Shown here in pieces: positions 1 through 8,120 of a stretch of DNA of 51,096 nt. Numbering within the stretch: position 1 is the stretch's first letter; each line of letters opens with the position of its first letter. The stretch spans positions 1-51,096 of the forward strand of contig CALDSS010000077.1 of the NCBI GenBank assembly GCA_937924495.1. The letters run 5' to 3'. The notes beneath the pieces were generated by a model. The model worked only from the letters and a program-made list of their open reading frames with translations. It did no database searches and had not been told where the DNA came from. The position numbers and the translations under genes were made by a program. The DNA is from an uncultured Saprospiraceae bacterium. GTDB lineage: Bacteria; Bacteroidota; Bacteroidia; Chitinophagales; Saprospiraceae.

Positions 1-266
1 CCTCGATGCGATGGAATCACCCCTGTTCCGCCATTGTAAGCGATTTTTTCACCGAAGCGATTATCAATGGCAATGAGTATAAAACCTACCAATTGCTCCT
101 CCTCAAACATGCCATAAGAACGATTGAAATTGATACCTCCATTACGCCAACGATTTTCATAATAGTCATGCTCGGTGGGCATTTTTATGACATAATCGGC
201 GAAGGCTTCCATGAAAACAGCGGAAATCTGACGAGTTGTCAGGGTGTCAAGTGATTTTATTTGCAT
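1..266 (-). CDS. GNAT-family N-acetyltransferase, N-terminal part (truncated by window edge)
   Basis: Translating the minus strand from the ATG at 266-264 gives 88 codons that run off the window without a stop. The protein starts MQIKSLDTLTTRQ and continues with an EAFADYVIKMP segment, a SYGMFEEEQLVGFIL strand pair, and GTGVIPSHRG at the edge. GTGV-P--RG is the beginning of GNAT motif A, the acetyl-CoA pyrophosphate loop (family knowledge). The likely role is acetyl transfer from acetyl-CoA to an amine; the substrate is unknown. The C-terminal half lies outside the window. A perfect 26-bp inverted repeat (285-345) sits just upstream of the start. Family assignment is fairly sure, specificity is not. 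Confidence 0.82.
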   Translation of the reverse strand, partial: MQIKSLDTLTTRQISAVFMEAFADYVIKMPTEHDYYENRWRNGGINFNRSYGMFEEEQLVGFILIAIDNRFGEKIAYNGGTGVIPSHR

Positions 267-284
267 GGTAAGTCATTTGTTAAT

Positions 285-345
285 GTCCTGTCGAACCCCG
301 ATTCGACAGTAAAGTCTCAACTGTCGAATCGGGGTTCGACAGGAC
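285..345. repeat. Perfect 26-bp inverted repeat (GTCGAA family)
   Basis: Arms 285-310 and 320-345 are perfect reverse complements around a 9-nt loop. Each arm carries a TCGAA(C/T) core and a GTCCTG end. It lies between the start of the GNAT gene and the promoter of the next gene. Related shorter or degenerate forms occur at 8841-8862, about 8973-8996 and 9449-9473, so it belongs to a dispersed palindromic family. No T-run follows on either strand, so a simple terminator is less likely. Confidence 0.85.
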
Positions 346-361
346 TATTTTAAAAAAGAGG

Positions 362-391
362 TTGATTATTCCAAACAATCGGCTATTTTTG
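362..391 (+). promoter_or_regulatory. Bacteroidota-type promoter for the exported protein gene
   Basis: TTG at 362-364 is followed after 19 nt by TATTTTTG at 384-391. This matches the Bacteroidetes sigma-A pattern TTG-N19-TAnnTTTG. Transcription would start near 398, about 70 nt before the start codon at 467. Confidence 0.6.
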
Positions 392-466
392 CGTTCAAAT
401 TAAAAAAAATCGTAATTTCGGTAAGCAATTTGTAATAAGCAAACCGTCAATCATAAACCATATTTT

Positions 467-964
467 TTGAAATCTTCTTTTAAATACCTTTTGTTGTCGC
501 TTTTGAGCCTTGTCCTGTTTTTGGATAATGAGGTGCAGGCGAATGACTTCAGAGTAGAAGTAATAGAAGATGATAAAAAAGTGGTGGAGAATGTGGAAAT
601 CAACCGAAAAGAGATTTTGGTGAATACCGCAGCCAAATATGGTTACACGAGACAGAACAGAGGATTAGAACAAAGAATTCAAGAATACGGTGATGGATTA
701 GTGATAGAAGGAATGCCTAATGCAGAGTATATCGCTAAACACACTGCATCGAGCGCTGTAGTTTTTGAATTCATTCAAATGCCTTCACAAACAAGATACC
801 TTTCTTTCAAATCTCTTTTAGCAAAAGGAGATTTTCGAAGTTTCTTTATAGAAAAAAATATCATCAATGAAACTGAGAACTTGGAGCCAATTCAAATTGA
901 ATTGCCCTCTTCCAATAAATCATTGATAGATTACCTTCTCAAAATTGATGCTCGCGGTCGCTGA
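467..964 (+). CDS. Small exported protein of unknown function
   Basis: 165 residues. I do not recognise a family. The N-terminus is a clear Sec signal peptide: KSSFK, then a hydrophobic LLLSLLSLVLFL core and a probable cleavage after EVQA. The mature part is about 140 residues, mixed charged and polar, with no obvious repeats or metal motifs. The start is TTG; no in-frame ATG lies nearby, and the signal peptide begins directly after this codon, which supports the choice. A good TAnnTTTG promoter lies about 80 nt upstream. Periplasmic location is inferred. It is followed by a palindrome-rich gap before secDF and is probably monocistronic. Confidence 0.7.
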   Translation: MKSSFKYLLLSLLSLVLFLDNEVQANDFRVEVIEDDKKVVENVEINRKEILVNTAAKYGYTRQNRGLEQRIQEYGDGLVIEGMPNAEYIAKHTASSAVVFEFIQMPSQTRYLSFKSLLAKGDFRSFFIEKNIINETENLEPIQIELPSSNKSLIDYLLKIDARGR

Positions 965-1267
965 GCAGATTTCCTTTCTTTCAAAAGTTGGTAACCGCCC
1001 TGATTTTACAACCTAAAGTTGTGTCGGTAGGTTGCAACCATTTATACATTAAATAGTATCATGTTTAATGTGTATTTGATTCGTTTTCAATTGCTTAATG
1101 CAATTTGCGATGAACAGAAATTATAACGGTGGGACGGCTTATCCCATACAAAAGTGAAAGATTTTATATTTATTCCTTTCAAAATTATGATATCCGTGCC
1201 ACCGTTCTGTTAACACATCGCCACTTACTTAAAAACATTTTTAATCAATTTTTAAATATAATAAACA
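965..1267. repeat. Intergenic region with several palindromes, no gene seen
   Basis: Three structures can be read. ACAACCTA...TAGGTTG arms flank 1009-1036, next to the 10-bp palindrome GGTTGCAACC at 1030-1039. ATACATTAAA (1044-1053) faces TTTAATGTGTAT (1064-1075). An imperfect long-range pair, ACGGTGGGACGG (from about 1124) against CCGTGCCACCGT (to about 1206), encloses an AT-rich loop just upstream of secDF. No convincing TAnnTTTG box was found for secDF, so its promoter is not assigned. No ORF of note is present. Confidence 0.5.
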
Positions 1268-4200
1268 ATGCAAGGTAAAGGTATTGTTCAGTTTTTCTTA
1301 GTATTAATGGCCATCGTCTGTATCTATCAATTTGTATTGGTAGTTCCTACTCAAAGAGTGGAAGGGAATGCAGCTTCGTATGCCCAAAGTATTGCTGGTT
1401 CGGATGTCGGAAAGGCATTCAATGAAGCAAAATCAAAGTACCTCGACTCTATGTCGAGCGAAAAATGTTTCTCAATTCCATTGTTACGTGATTACACTTA
1501 TCAGGACTTGAAGGCATCTCAATTGAAAATGGGATTAGACCTTGAAGGTGGAATGAGTGTCGTGATGCAAGTAAACTTGAAAGAGTTTTTAATGAACCTT
1601 TCAAACGAAAGTAAAGATGCGACTTTCAACCAAGCATTGGATAATGCAGAAGCTCGATTGGCTACTTCTCAATCAGATTATATCACGCTTTTCGCGGAAG
1701 AGTGGGGTAAAATTGCCAATGGCAAAAAACTCGCTGACATTTTCGTTCTCAATGAAAAAATGAGAGAAGATGGCGAAGGCCGTGAGTCAATCAACTCTTC
1801 CTCTACAGATGGTCAGGTGGCTACGCGTATTCGCGCAGAAGCGAAAGAGAATGTAGATTTGACTTTTAAATTATTGAAAGAGCGTATTGATAAATTAGGT
1901 GTTGCTCAACCAAATGTTTCTTTGGACGAAGGAAGAGATTTGATTTTGGTAGAGTTGCCTGGTATCAGTAATCCAGAGTCTGCACGTCGATTATTGCAGG
2001 CAGCTGCAAAATTGGAGTTCTGGAATGTTTGGAGAATGGGTGAAATCCAATCTGCTTTAGTAAGTGCGAATGAGGCTTTGAAAAAATTGGAAGGCGCTGC
2101 TACTACAGAAGTGGAAACACCAAAAGCAGAAATCAGATTAGATACTTTATACAACTTTACAGATGAGTTGGGTAATATTGACAGTGCTCGATTTACAGTA
2201 GATACAGTTTCTGTAGATAATGATGCAGCGAGCAGTTTGGCTCAAGGGCCTTTGTTCTCGAAGCTATCAGTATTTGGAGATCCGAATTCTGCAATGCTTG
2301 GATTGGTTGATAAAAACCAACGTAAGGCCGTAATGGAAATGTTGACCAGAAAGGAAATCAAAGGGTTGTTTCCACCCAATGTGAAGTTTTTGATGTCAAA
2401 AGATCCATTCAAACCTTTTTCTCAATCTGATGAAGAAAGTTCTGATTTTAAAGAAAACCAGTATGAAGTTTATGCTATAAAAATGCAACCGAACTCAAGC
2501 AAGCCACCTTTAGATGGTTCTGCTATTACGGATGCATCACCTGGTCAAGACCAGAACGGTAGAGTAGTGGTAAACTTGAAAATGAATAACATCGGTGCTC
2601 AGAAATGGGGACAGTTGACCACTTCAGCAGCAAACGATCAGCAACGTCAAGTAGCGGTTGTTTTGGATGATGAAGTAGTTTCGGCTCCATCTGTAAGAGT
2701 TCCAATTTTGAGTGGAGGTACTGAGATTTCAGGTAATTTTGATGTAGCAGAAGCAAGAGACCTTGCTAATGTTTTGCAAGTAGGTAAATTGCCAGTAACC
2801 ACTTCTATCATTCAGGAAAATATCGTTGGTCCCTACCTTGGTGCTGAAAACATCCGTAACTCACGAAACGCATTGCTTTTCGGTTTCGGATTGGTGATTC
2901 TGTTTATGATTCTTTACTACTCAGGTGGTGGTGTCGTTTCAGTTGTAGCACTTTTGGCTAACCTTTTCTTCATTTTTGGAACATTGGCTTCGCTCGGAAC
3001 AGTATTGACGGTTCCTGGAGTTGCAGGTATCGTACTGACTATCGGTATGGCCGTGGATGCCAACGTAATCATTTATGAACGTATTCGTGAAGAATTACGA
3101 GCTGGAAAATCTGTACTCGCTTCTGTGAGAGATGGATTCCAACAATCCTACTCAGCGATTATTGACGCCAACGTAACAACGATTTTGACAGCCATCGTTT
3201 TGGCTTACTTCGGTTTAGGGCCAATCAAAGGTTTCGCAACGGTATTGATTATCGGTGTGCTTTGTTCCTTATTTACTGCCGTATTGGTAGGTCGTTTGAT
3301 TATCGAATGGTGGATGAGCAAAGAAGGACGTTCTTTGAATTTCTGGACAGGTTGGTCAAAAAATATCATGGCTGGTGTAAATGTAGATTGGATGGGAATG
3401 CGTAAGACGACTTACGTTATTTCTGGTATTTTAATTCTTATCAGTTTAGGTTCTATTTTCACAAGAGGGTTTGACCTTGGAGTTGATTTCTCAGGTGGAT
3501 ATAGCTACACTATCGAATTTGATAAAGCAATTTCTGGTGACCAAGTTAGAGATGCTTTGACTGCATCATTGGGAGAAGGAACGGTTGTAAAAGCAGTTGA
3601 TACTGAAAATACATTCAGCATCACGACTAAATATTTGATTGAAGAGCAAGGAGATGACGTATCTGACAGAGTAGTTGCAAAACTACATGAAGGAGTGAAT
3701 GGATTGATGGGCGGAAGTGTTCCATTAGATGCATTCAAAGATGCCAGTGGTACTGGAACACATATCATTGCTGCCAACAAAGTAGGACCTACGATTGCGG
3801 ATGATATTAAAGATAGTTCATTCCAGTCTGCGTTCTTTGCCTTATTGCTTATCTTCTTGTACTTGTTCATCCGATTCAACCGTTGGGAGTTCAGTATGGG
3901 AGCAGTATTGGCCTTGTTCCATGATGTTATTATCACGTTGGGTCTTTTCTCACTTTTCTGGGGAGTGTTACCATTCTCTATGGAAATTGACCAAGCCTTC
4001 ATCGCAGCGATCCTGACCGTTATCGGTTACTCGGTGAATGATACGGTGATTGTATTTGACCGTATTCGTGAGTTTATCAATAACTATACTGGAAAGTCAA
4101 AAGAAGAGATTTTCAATCTTGCGATTAATAATACATTGAGTAGAACTTTGATTACTTCTGGTACCACAATGTTGGTGGTCTTGACGCTTTTCCTTTTTGG

Positions 4201-4375
4201 AGGTAGCAGTATCAAAGGTTTCGCGTTTGCACTATTGATTGGTGTGATTGTGGGTACCTACTCTTCTATCTTCGTTGCCTCTGCCTCAGTGGTAGATTTG
4301 ATTAAAGAAATCAGAGCGAAAGATGTGAAGAAGTCTAAGAAAGGTACGTTCAACCGTGCTGGTGCAGGAGCATAA
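1268..4375 (+). CDS. secDF: Fused protein translocase subunit SecDF
   Basis: 1035 residues, with SecD and SecF joined in one chain as is common in Bacteroidota. It is an inner-membrane RND-type motor that uses the proton gradient to help SecYEG pull proteins across the membrane. Visible features: an N-terminal membrane segment; the SecD start LKMGLDLEGGMSVVMQV; a large periplasmic P1 region rich in charged residues; TIGMAVDANVIIYERIREE in the SecD membrane part; a second TM1-like start with FDLGVDFSGGYSYTIEF for SecF; and VIGYSVNDTVIVFDRIRE. The tail is basic (KKSKKGTF). The insertion between SecD TM1 and P1 is long compared with E. coli. ATG start; followed by repeats and a terminator. Confidence 0.96.
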   Translation: MQGKGIVQFFLVLMAIVCIYQFVLVVPTQRVEGNAASYAQSIAGSDVGKAFNEAKSKYLDSMSSEKCFSIPLLRDYTYQDLKASQLKMGLDLEGGMSVVMQVNLKEFLMNLSNESKDATFNQALDNAEARLATSQSDYITLFAEEWGKIANGKKLADIFVLNEKMREDGEGRESINSSSTDGQVATRIRAEAKENVDLTFKLLKERIDKLGVAQPNVSLDEGRDLILVELPGISNPESARRLLQAAAKLEFWNVWRMGEIQSALVSANEALKKLEGAATTEVETPKAEIRLDTLYNFTDELGNIDSARFTVDTVSVDNDAASSLAQGPLFSKLSVFGDPNSAMLGLVDKNQRKAVMEMLTRKEIKGLFPPNVKFLMSKDPFKPFSQSDEESSDFKENQYEVYAIKMQPNSSKPPLDGSAITDASPGQDQNGRVVVNLKMNNIGAQKWGQLTTSAANDQQRQVAVVLDDEVVSAPSVRVPILSGGTEISGNFDVAEARDLANVLQVGKLPVTTSIIQENIVGPYLGAENIRNSRNALLFGFGLVILFMILYYSGGGVVSVVALLANLFFIFGTLASLGTVLTVPGVAGIVLTIGMAVDANVIIYERIREELRAGKSVLASVRDGFQQSYSAIIDANVTTILTAIVLAYFGLGPIKGFATVLIIGVLCSLFTAVLVGRLIIEWWMSKEGRSLNFWTGWSKNIMAGVNVDWMGMRKTTYVISGILILISLGSIFTRGFDLGVDFSGGYSYTIEFDKAISGDQVRDALTASLGEGTVVKAVDTENTFSITTKYLIEEQGDDVSDRVVAKLHEGVNGLMGGSVPLDAFKDASGTGTHIIAANKVGPTIADDIKDSSFQSAFFALLLIFLYLFIRFNRWEFSMGAVLALFHDVIITLGLFSLFWGVLPFSMEIDQAFIAAILTVIGYSVNDTVIVFDRIREFINNYTGKSKEEIFNLAINNTLSRTLITSGTTMLVVLTLFLFGGSSIKGFAFALLIGVIVGTYSSIFVASASVVDLIKEIRAKDVKKSKKGTFNRAGAGA

Positions 4376-4391
4376 TTTAATTGTTTGACGC

Positions 4392-4559
4392 TTAGAAGCT
4401 GTTTGAATTTATATTTTAGAAAATGTTAGGGATGAATTTTGTGACCAATCGCAGTAATTTTTTAAGTTAATAGCACCGCTATTGGCTTAAAAAATTGCGA
4501 AGAGTGGGTGCAAAAGTAGCCCTCACATATTAAAATATTTAAATTCAAACAGCTTCTTA
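4392..4559. repeat. 168-bp element with 20-bp terminal inverted repeats (related copy at 25421)
   Basis: Outer arms 4392-4411 and 4540-4559 (AGAAGCTGTTTGAATTTA core) match 19/20 as inverted repeats. Inside is a second imperfect palindrome: an AATTTTTTAAG / CTTAAAAAATT stem with a TAATAGCACCGCTATT tip. The inner part, from TTTGTGACCAATCG to GAAGAGTGGGTGCAAAA, is clearly related to the inner part of the element at 25421-25526, while the outer arms differ. It carries no coding capacity. Confidence 0.7.
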
Positions 4560-4591
4560 GGTTTACTAAACTTTTAAAGTTTAGTAAACCT
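4559..4591 (+). terminator. Perfect 16-bp palindrome followed by a T-run
   Basis: AGGTTTACTAAACTTT and its exact complement are separated by one base and followed by ATTTTTTTT. This fits a factor-independent terminator for secDF on the plus strand. The stem and tail are almost the same as the inner stem of the MITE-like elements at 7973, 38572 and 44209 (GTTTACTAAAC core and AAACCTATTTTTT), so it may be a stripped-down relative of them. Confidence 0.6.
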
Positions 4592-4680
4592 ATTTTTTTT
4601 CAAAATTGGCACAGAGTTTGGCTTAGAGGTAAATACTTGTAAGTTTTGGTAAAAATTGTAAGATTTGTCAAAAAATTCAA

Positions 4681-4708
4681 GCCTCGTCTGATAAGCGAGG
4701 CTTTTTTT
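4681..4708 (+). terminator. Rho-independent terminator, 306 nt after secDF
   Basis: GCCTCG...CGAGGC forms a GC-rich stem with loop TCTGATAAG, followed by seven T. It is the strongest terminator in this gap, and either ends a long secDF transcript or belongs to a short untranslated RNA. The rest of the gap (4709-5136) shows no supportable gene, only low-complexity AT-rich sequence with small palindromes. Confidence 0.7.
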
Positions 4709-5136
4709 ATGCCCGTTATTGAATACTGAAAACTAAACTTTCTTTTATTCTTCGATGGATTAATCGAAGTCTTGCCTTATAATTTAGATGCCGTTTGCCT
4801 ACCTGATTTATGATTTTTTCTTGATATTGTGTTGGGATTATGCCTCAAATCATGTTTCTTAAAAGAAGAATGGTAAATTGGAAATTGATTTGATTGAGGT
4901 GCCTCCTTTTGGGGTTTCTCAACTTTATTTTCTTGAGTGATTTTTGAAGTTGGTTTTGAGATTTGTACAAATGTTGCGTCTAAGACGCGCGTTATATTGG
5001 GTTCAAGTTTTTTTTAAACTTAAACCAGCGCTTTCTTTTTGGTTAAAGGAAGACTTGTACCAGCGGGGGGGTATTTTGTTCAATTATTTGAAGAAGGACA
5101 ACAAATTGGCTCTTCGAAAATTTTTAAGTATTAAAC

Positions 5137-6240
5137 TCAAATCTCAACCACTCTCCCCATCTCCGCCGCTCGAATAATCCCCTCAATAATCCGAATATCC
5201 TTCATCCCCTCAACGGGGTCAATTATCATTTTTCTATTTTCTAAAAGAGCCAAGGCATCATCATCCATTTGCTTCGCTTGTTGGTTGGGGAGATATTTAT
5301 CCAATAGAATGCCATCACTTCTGCTGCCTACCACTCCGCTGTAAGATTGCATAGGGCTGAGTTCATAAGAGCCTTTTTCGCAACTAACACGGAGTAGATT
5401 CATACCTTCTCCAACACTGGTTTTTCCAAATCCTTTGAGTCCATTTTCAAATTCTAAAACATACTCAGTGGTTTCATCTACCTCCTTAAATTCATTGGGG
5501 CGATTGGTGTACATCTTGGCAGAGAGCACTCTTTTGGGAAATTGGTTTGTAGCATATCGCATTCCGTTTACGGTATAAACGCCCATGTCATAAAGTGCAC
5601 CGCCGCCCATCGATTTTTGAAAACGCCAACCAGTTCCTCCGCCGCCGGCATATCCAGCTTGACTGACTATTCTTTTAAAATCACCAAATGGTTTAGAGGT
5701 GGCGTAGGAAATTAGGGTTTGAGTATTTGGCTCATGAAGCATCCGGTAGCCGATAGTCAATTGCACTTTATTTTTAGCACAGGCGTCAATAATTGATTGA
5801 CACTCTGCCACATTCATCGCCATTGGCTTTTCGAGCCAAACATGTTTTCCCGTTTCAGCTGCAGCTATGGCAAACTTTTTATGTGTCCCAGTCGGAGTGA
5901 CAATGTAGATGACATCAATGGAATCATTGTTGGCGATTTCATTCATGTTGTCGTAGGAGTAAACATAACCATCAGGAATACCATAGTTCTTTTGCCAAAC
6001 TGGGATTTTCTCTGGACTGCCCGTGACAATGCCAGCGAGGTAGCAATGCTTCGTTTGCTGCAAAGCAGGTGCTAAAAGGTCTCTGCTATAATAACCCAGC
6101 CCCAGCAGTGCTACTCCAATTTTATCTTTTTGTGGTTGTGATGCCACTTGCTTTTTGGGTGTGCACATAGTTGGAATCAACAAACCTCCTGCCGACATGG
6201 CACTTAGATTAAGGAACGAACGACGATCTATTTTTTTCAT
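5137..6240 (-). CDS. Tat-exported Gfo/Idh/MocA-family oxidoreductase
   Basis: 367 residues. The N-terminus MKKIDRRSFLNLSAMSAGG is a twin-arginine signal followed by a hydrophobic stretch and TMCTPKK, so the folded, cofactor-loaded enzyme is probably exported, possibly as a lipoprotein. The Rossmann part follows: IGVALLGLGYYSRDLLAPAL, then IVTPTGTHKKFAIAAAETGKHVWLEKPMA with the EKP motif of this NAD(P)-dependent family (glucose-fructose oxidoreductase type). The C-terminal half carries the substrate domain, with GGGGTGWRFQ and GGGALYDMGVY. The likely activity is oxidation or reduction of a sugar or polyol; the substrate is not predictable. The HTTM gene lies 35 nt upstream in the same direction. 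Confidence 0.88.
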   Translation of the reverse strand: MKKIDRRSFLNLSAMSAGGLLIPTMCTPKKQVASQPQKDKIGVALLGLGYYSRDLLAPALQQTKHCYLAGIVTGSPEKIPVWQKNYGIPDGYVYSYDNMNEIANNDSIDVIYIVTPTGTHKKFAIAAAETGKHVWLEKPMAMNVAECQSIIDACAKNKVQLTIGYRMLHEPNTQTLISYATSKPFGDFKRIVSQAGYAGGGGTGWRFQKSMGGGALYDMGVYTVNGMRYATNQFPKRVLSAKMYTNRPNEFKEVDETTEYVLEFENGLKGFGKTSVGEGMNLLRVSCEKGSYELSPMQSYSGVVGSRSDGILLDKYLPNQQAKQMDDDALALLENRKMIIDPVEGMKDIRIIEGIIRAAEMGRVVEI

Positions 6241-6275
6241 GGATGGTTGATTTTTGAAATTATCCTTAAACTTAT

Positions 6276-7739
6276 TTAAGGATAACTAGCCAATTCAAAA
6301 AGTCGCTTTTCTCTGAGGAAAACTTCATTTTGATAGGTGGTTTTGTTTGAGTAGTAAAAACATTTGGCTTGAGTGATTTTTGTCCCTTTGCTTTTTTTGT
6401 TTCGATGTTTCAATTCAAAGGTCAACCATTTTTTAAAAACATCATTTGGAATTTTTCCCATCAATCTACGCATGTAAAAAGAAAAAACGAATCTACTTTT
6501 TGTAAATGCATTATTCATTGGCGTATCAAAAATGATATTATTCGTCACTGGATCTTGTCTATATTTGAAAGGGCGATCAAGTAGAATTTCTTTAAACTGA
6601 CCTTTGGAATCCATTCCTGCCATGAGAATGGTACCCATGTCTTTGTATGGGTCTGGTGCAAAAAATAGCCATGGCTGATCCCAAACGCCAAGTAAAATAC
6701 CAGGACGTGGATTTTGCCAAGCTGCAAATTGATTGACTAAAGGAATGCTTTTTATGCCCCCACTGAGATAACTATTCTTTTCCCATTTGTTCAAATTTTT
6801 TTGAAACATCAAAAAAATAGCTCCTCCCATTATTAAGATAGTGAGGTACTTTAATGGTAATCGGGCACTTTCGATTGAGATGAATTTCGGTTTTTTAAAT
6901 TTGAACTTTTTCCAAAATAAAGAGGGAAGTAATATGACGGAAAAACATAAGGTAGATAAGAAAAATGGGCCGACATATAATGCAGCTCCAATTCCAAAAT
7001 GGAAGATCGGAATTAACAAAGCGGCTATCAGTCTGAAGATTGAATTTTTAAAAGGAATAAATACACAGATGGCAATAAACAATTCAATGACCAAACTACT
7101 ATGCGTCAGGAAGGTGCAAAGTTGAGGCATATCTTTCATCAAATCTGCCAACCAATATCCGTGTGTGAGGTCATCTGTGGCACTCGTGATTACAATTCCT
7201 TTTTGCCAATATTCTCCTGTTTTGGTGAGAAAACCTGTCAAGTAAATCAAAAAGGTTTGGAACAAAATTCCAAATGCTGCCATTTTGAAAACAATGGGAT
7301 CACTCTTGAATTTTGTTTTCATAATCGCAAAACTATGATCTAACGGAAGGAATAATGCCCAAAATAGTGAAACCTCTAACATAAATTCTACAGAATGAAT
7401 AATGAAGGGGTTTCGCGTAAGCATATTTGCAAATAAAATGAACAAAACAACACCTACATATCGACTATAAAATCCTATTGTAAAAAGGATAGACAACACG
7501 ATCATCAATCCAAAAACTATTGTAGTTGCACTTTCGTTCAAACCGAAAAACAACGAAATAAGATCCGGATGAAAGTTATTTATCAATTCATTAGAAACTA
7601 TGCCCGAATCAGAATAAAACCAACTAACATACCCAATTCGATAAGCCAATAAGTTATACAAAATGTTCAGACCAATGACGATGCGAAACAATGCTATAGA
7701 CCGCGGATCCAATTTTAGTAAAGGATTGATATTATTCAA
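6276..7739 (-). CDS. HTTM-domain multi-pass membrane protein
   Basis: 487 residues. The N-terminal 300 residues have several hydrophobic spans and the HTTM signature: DPRSIALFRIVIGLNILYNL, then VSWFYSDSGIVSN, and later FLTKTGEYWQKG and IELFIAICVFIP. HTTM is the membrane domain shared with vitamin K-dependent gamma-carboxylase; most bacterial members have no proven function. The C-terminal 170 residues are soluble and contain WLFFAPDPYKDMGTIL, seen in Bacteroidota relatives. Function is unknown, and carboxylase activity should not be assumed. It is probably cotranscribed with the oxidoreductase downstream. Confidence 0.8.
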   Translation of the reverse strand: MNNINPLLKLDPRSIALFRIVIGLNILYNLLAYRIGYVSWFYSDSGIVSNELINNFHPDLISLFFGLNESATTIVFGLMIVLSILFTIGFYSRYVGVVLFILFANMLTRNPFIIHSVEFMLEVSLFWALFLPLDHSFAIMKTKFKSDPIVFKMAAFGILFQTFLIYLTGFLTKTGEYWQKGIVITSATDDLTHGYWLADLMKDMPQLCTFLTHSSLVIELFIAICVFIPFKNSIFRLIAALLIPIFHFGIGAALYVGPFFLSTLCFSVILLPSLFWKKFKFKKPKFISIESARLPLKYLTILIMGGAIFLMFQKNLNKWEKNSYLSGGIKSIPLVNQFAAWQNPRPGILLGVWDQPWLFFAPDPYKDMGTILMAGMDSKGQFKEILLDRPFKYRQDPVTNNIIFDTPMNNAFTKSRFVFSFYMRRLMGKIPNDVFKKWLTFELKHRNKKSKGTKITQAKCFYYSNKTTYQNEVFLREKRLFELASYP

Positions 7740-7908
7740 GGTATTTGTTTTTTTCTTTACGGGGTACGTTTATGGCATATAAAAGTTTGTCCAATTATAA
7801 ATTAAGAGCACTCCTGATTTTGAAAACAATTTAGGAAAAAATCTGCGTTTTGGAGACTATCTTAGCTTTGTTGAAACTACTTTAGACAAATTGTCGATGT
7901 GCCACAAA

Positions 7909-7938
7909 AGTAAACCTATGTTTCTGTCTTGTACTAAG
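7909..7938. repeat. Right-end remnant of the MITE-like element
   Basis: AGTAAACCTAT...GTCTTGTACTAAG matches the last 29 nt of the copy at 44209-44342 with one indel and two changes, including that copy's own GTCTTG variant. No matching left end is visible upstream, so this is a truncated copy. It lies 34 bp from the full-length copy at 7973. The surrounding gap (7740-8120) contains no gene. Confidence 0.6.
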
Positions 7939-7972
7939 GCAAATTGTTAAATTGAGGATTTGTATAAAAAAG

Positions 7973-8105
7973 TAAAGTACAGGACAAAAGCAAAATAAGA
8001 GGTTTACTAAACTTAATTTCTAAAAAACTCGTGAATAGAATTAATTAAATCAGTGCATTTAGCGAAAGCGAAGTTTAGTAAACCTATATTTTGTCCTGTA
8101 CTCTG
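7973..8105. mobile_element. MITE-like element, divergent copy (133 bp)
   Basis: Terminal GTACAGGACAAAA (from 7977) and TTTTGTCCTGTAC (to 8101) are perfect inverted repeats. A nested pair, AGGTTTACTAAACTT / AAGTTTAGTAAACCT, lies inside. Ends and nested stems match the copies at 38572 and 44209, but the centre differs. The flanks are ATAAAAAAG (7964-7972) and ATAAAAAAA (8106-8114), an 8-of-9 direct repeat consistent with a target duplication. It encodes no protein and lies 15 bp upstream of the next start codon, so any promoter for that gene must lie inside it or in this short spacer. Confidence 0.75.
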
Positions 8106-8120
8106 ATAAAAAAATACAAC

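Noticed and set aside
6-254. Plus-strand ORF of 82 codons at the left edge
   Set aside because: It is antisense to the GNAT gene, whose minus-strand translation carries recognisable family motifs.
4944-5177. 77-codon plus-strand ORF in the secDF downstream gap
   Set aside because: Low-complexity, basic composition, no start signals, and it overlaps the 3' end of the oxidoreductase gene; built from palindromic intergenic sequence.
8091-8120. TTG start giving a 10-residue N-terminal extension (MSCTLIKKYN) of the gene at 8121
   Set aside because: The TTG lies inside the MITE-like element; the same TTG-TCC-TGT-AC sequence also appears before susD, showing it comes from the element's end.
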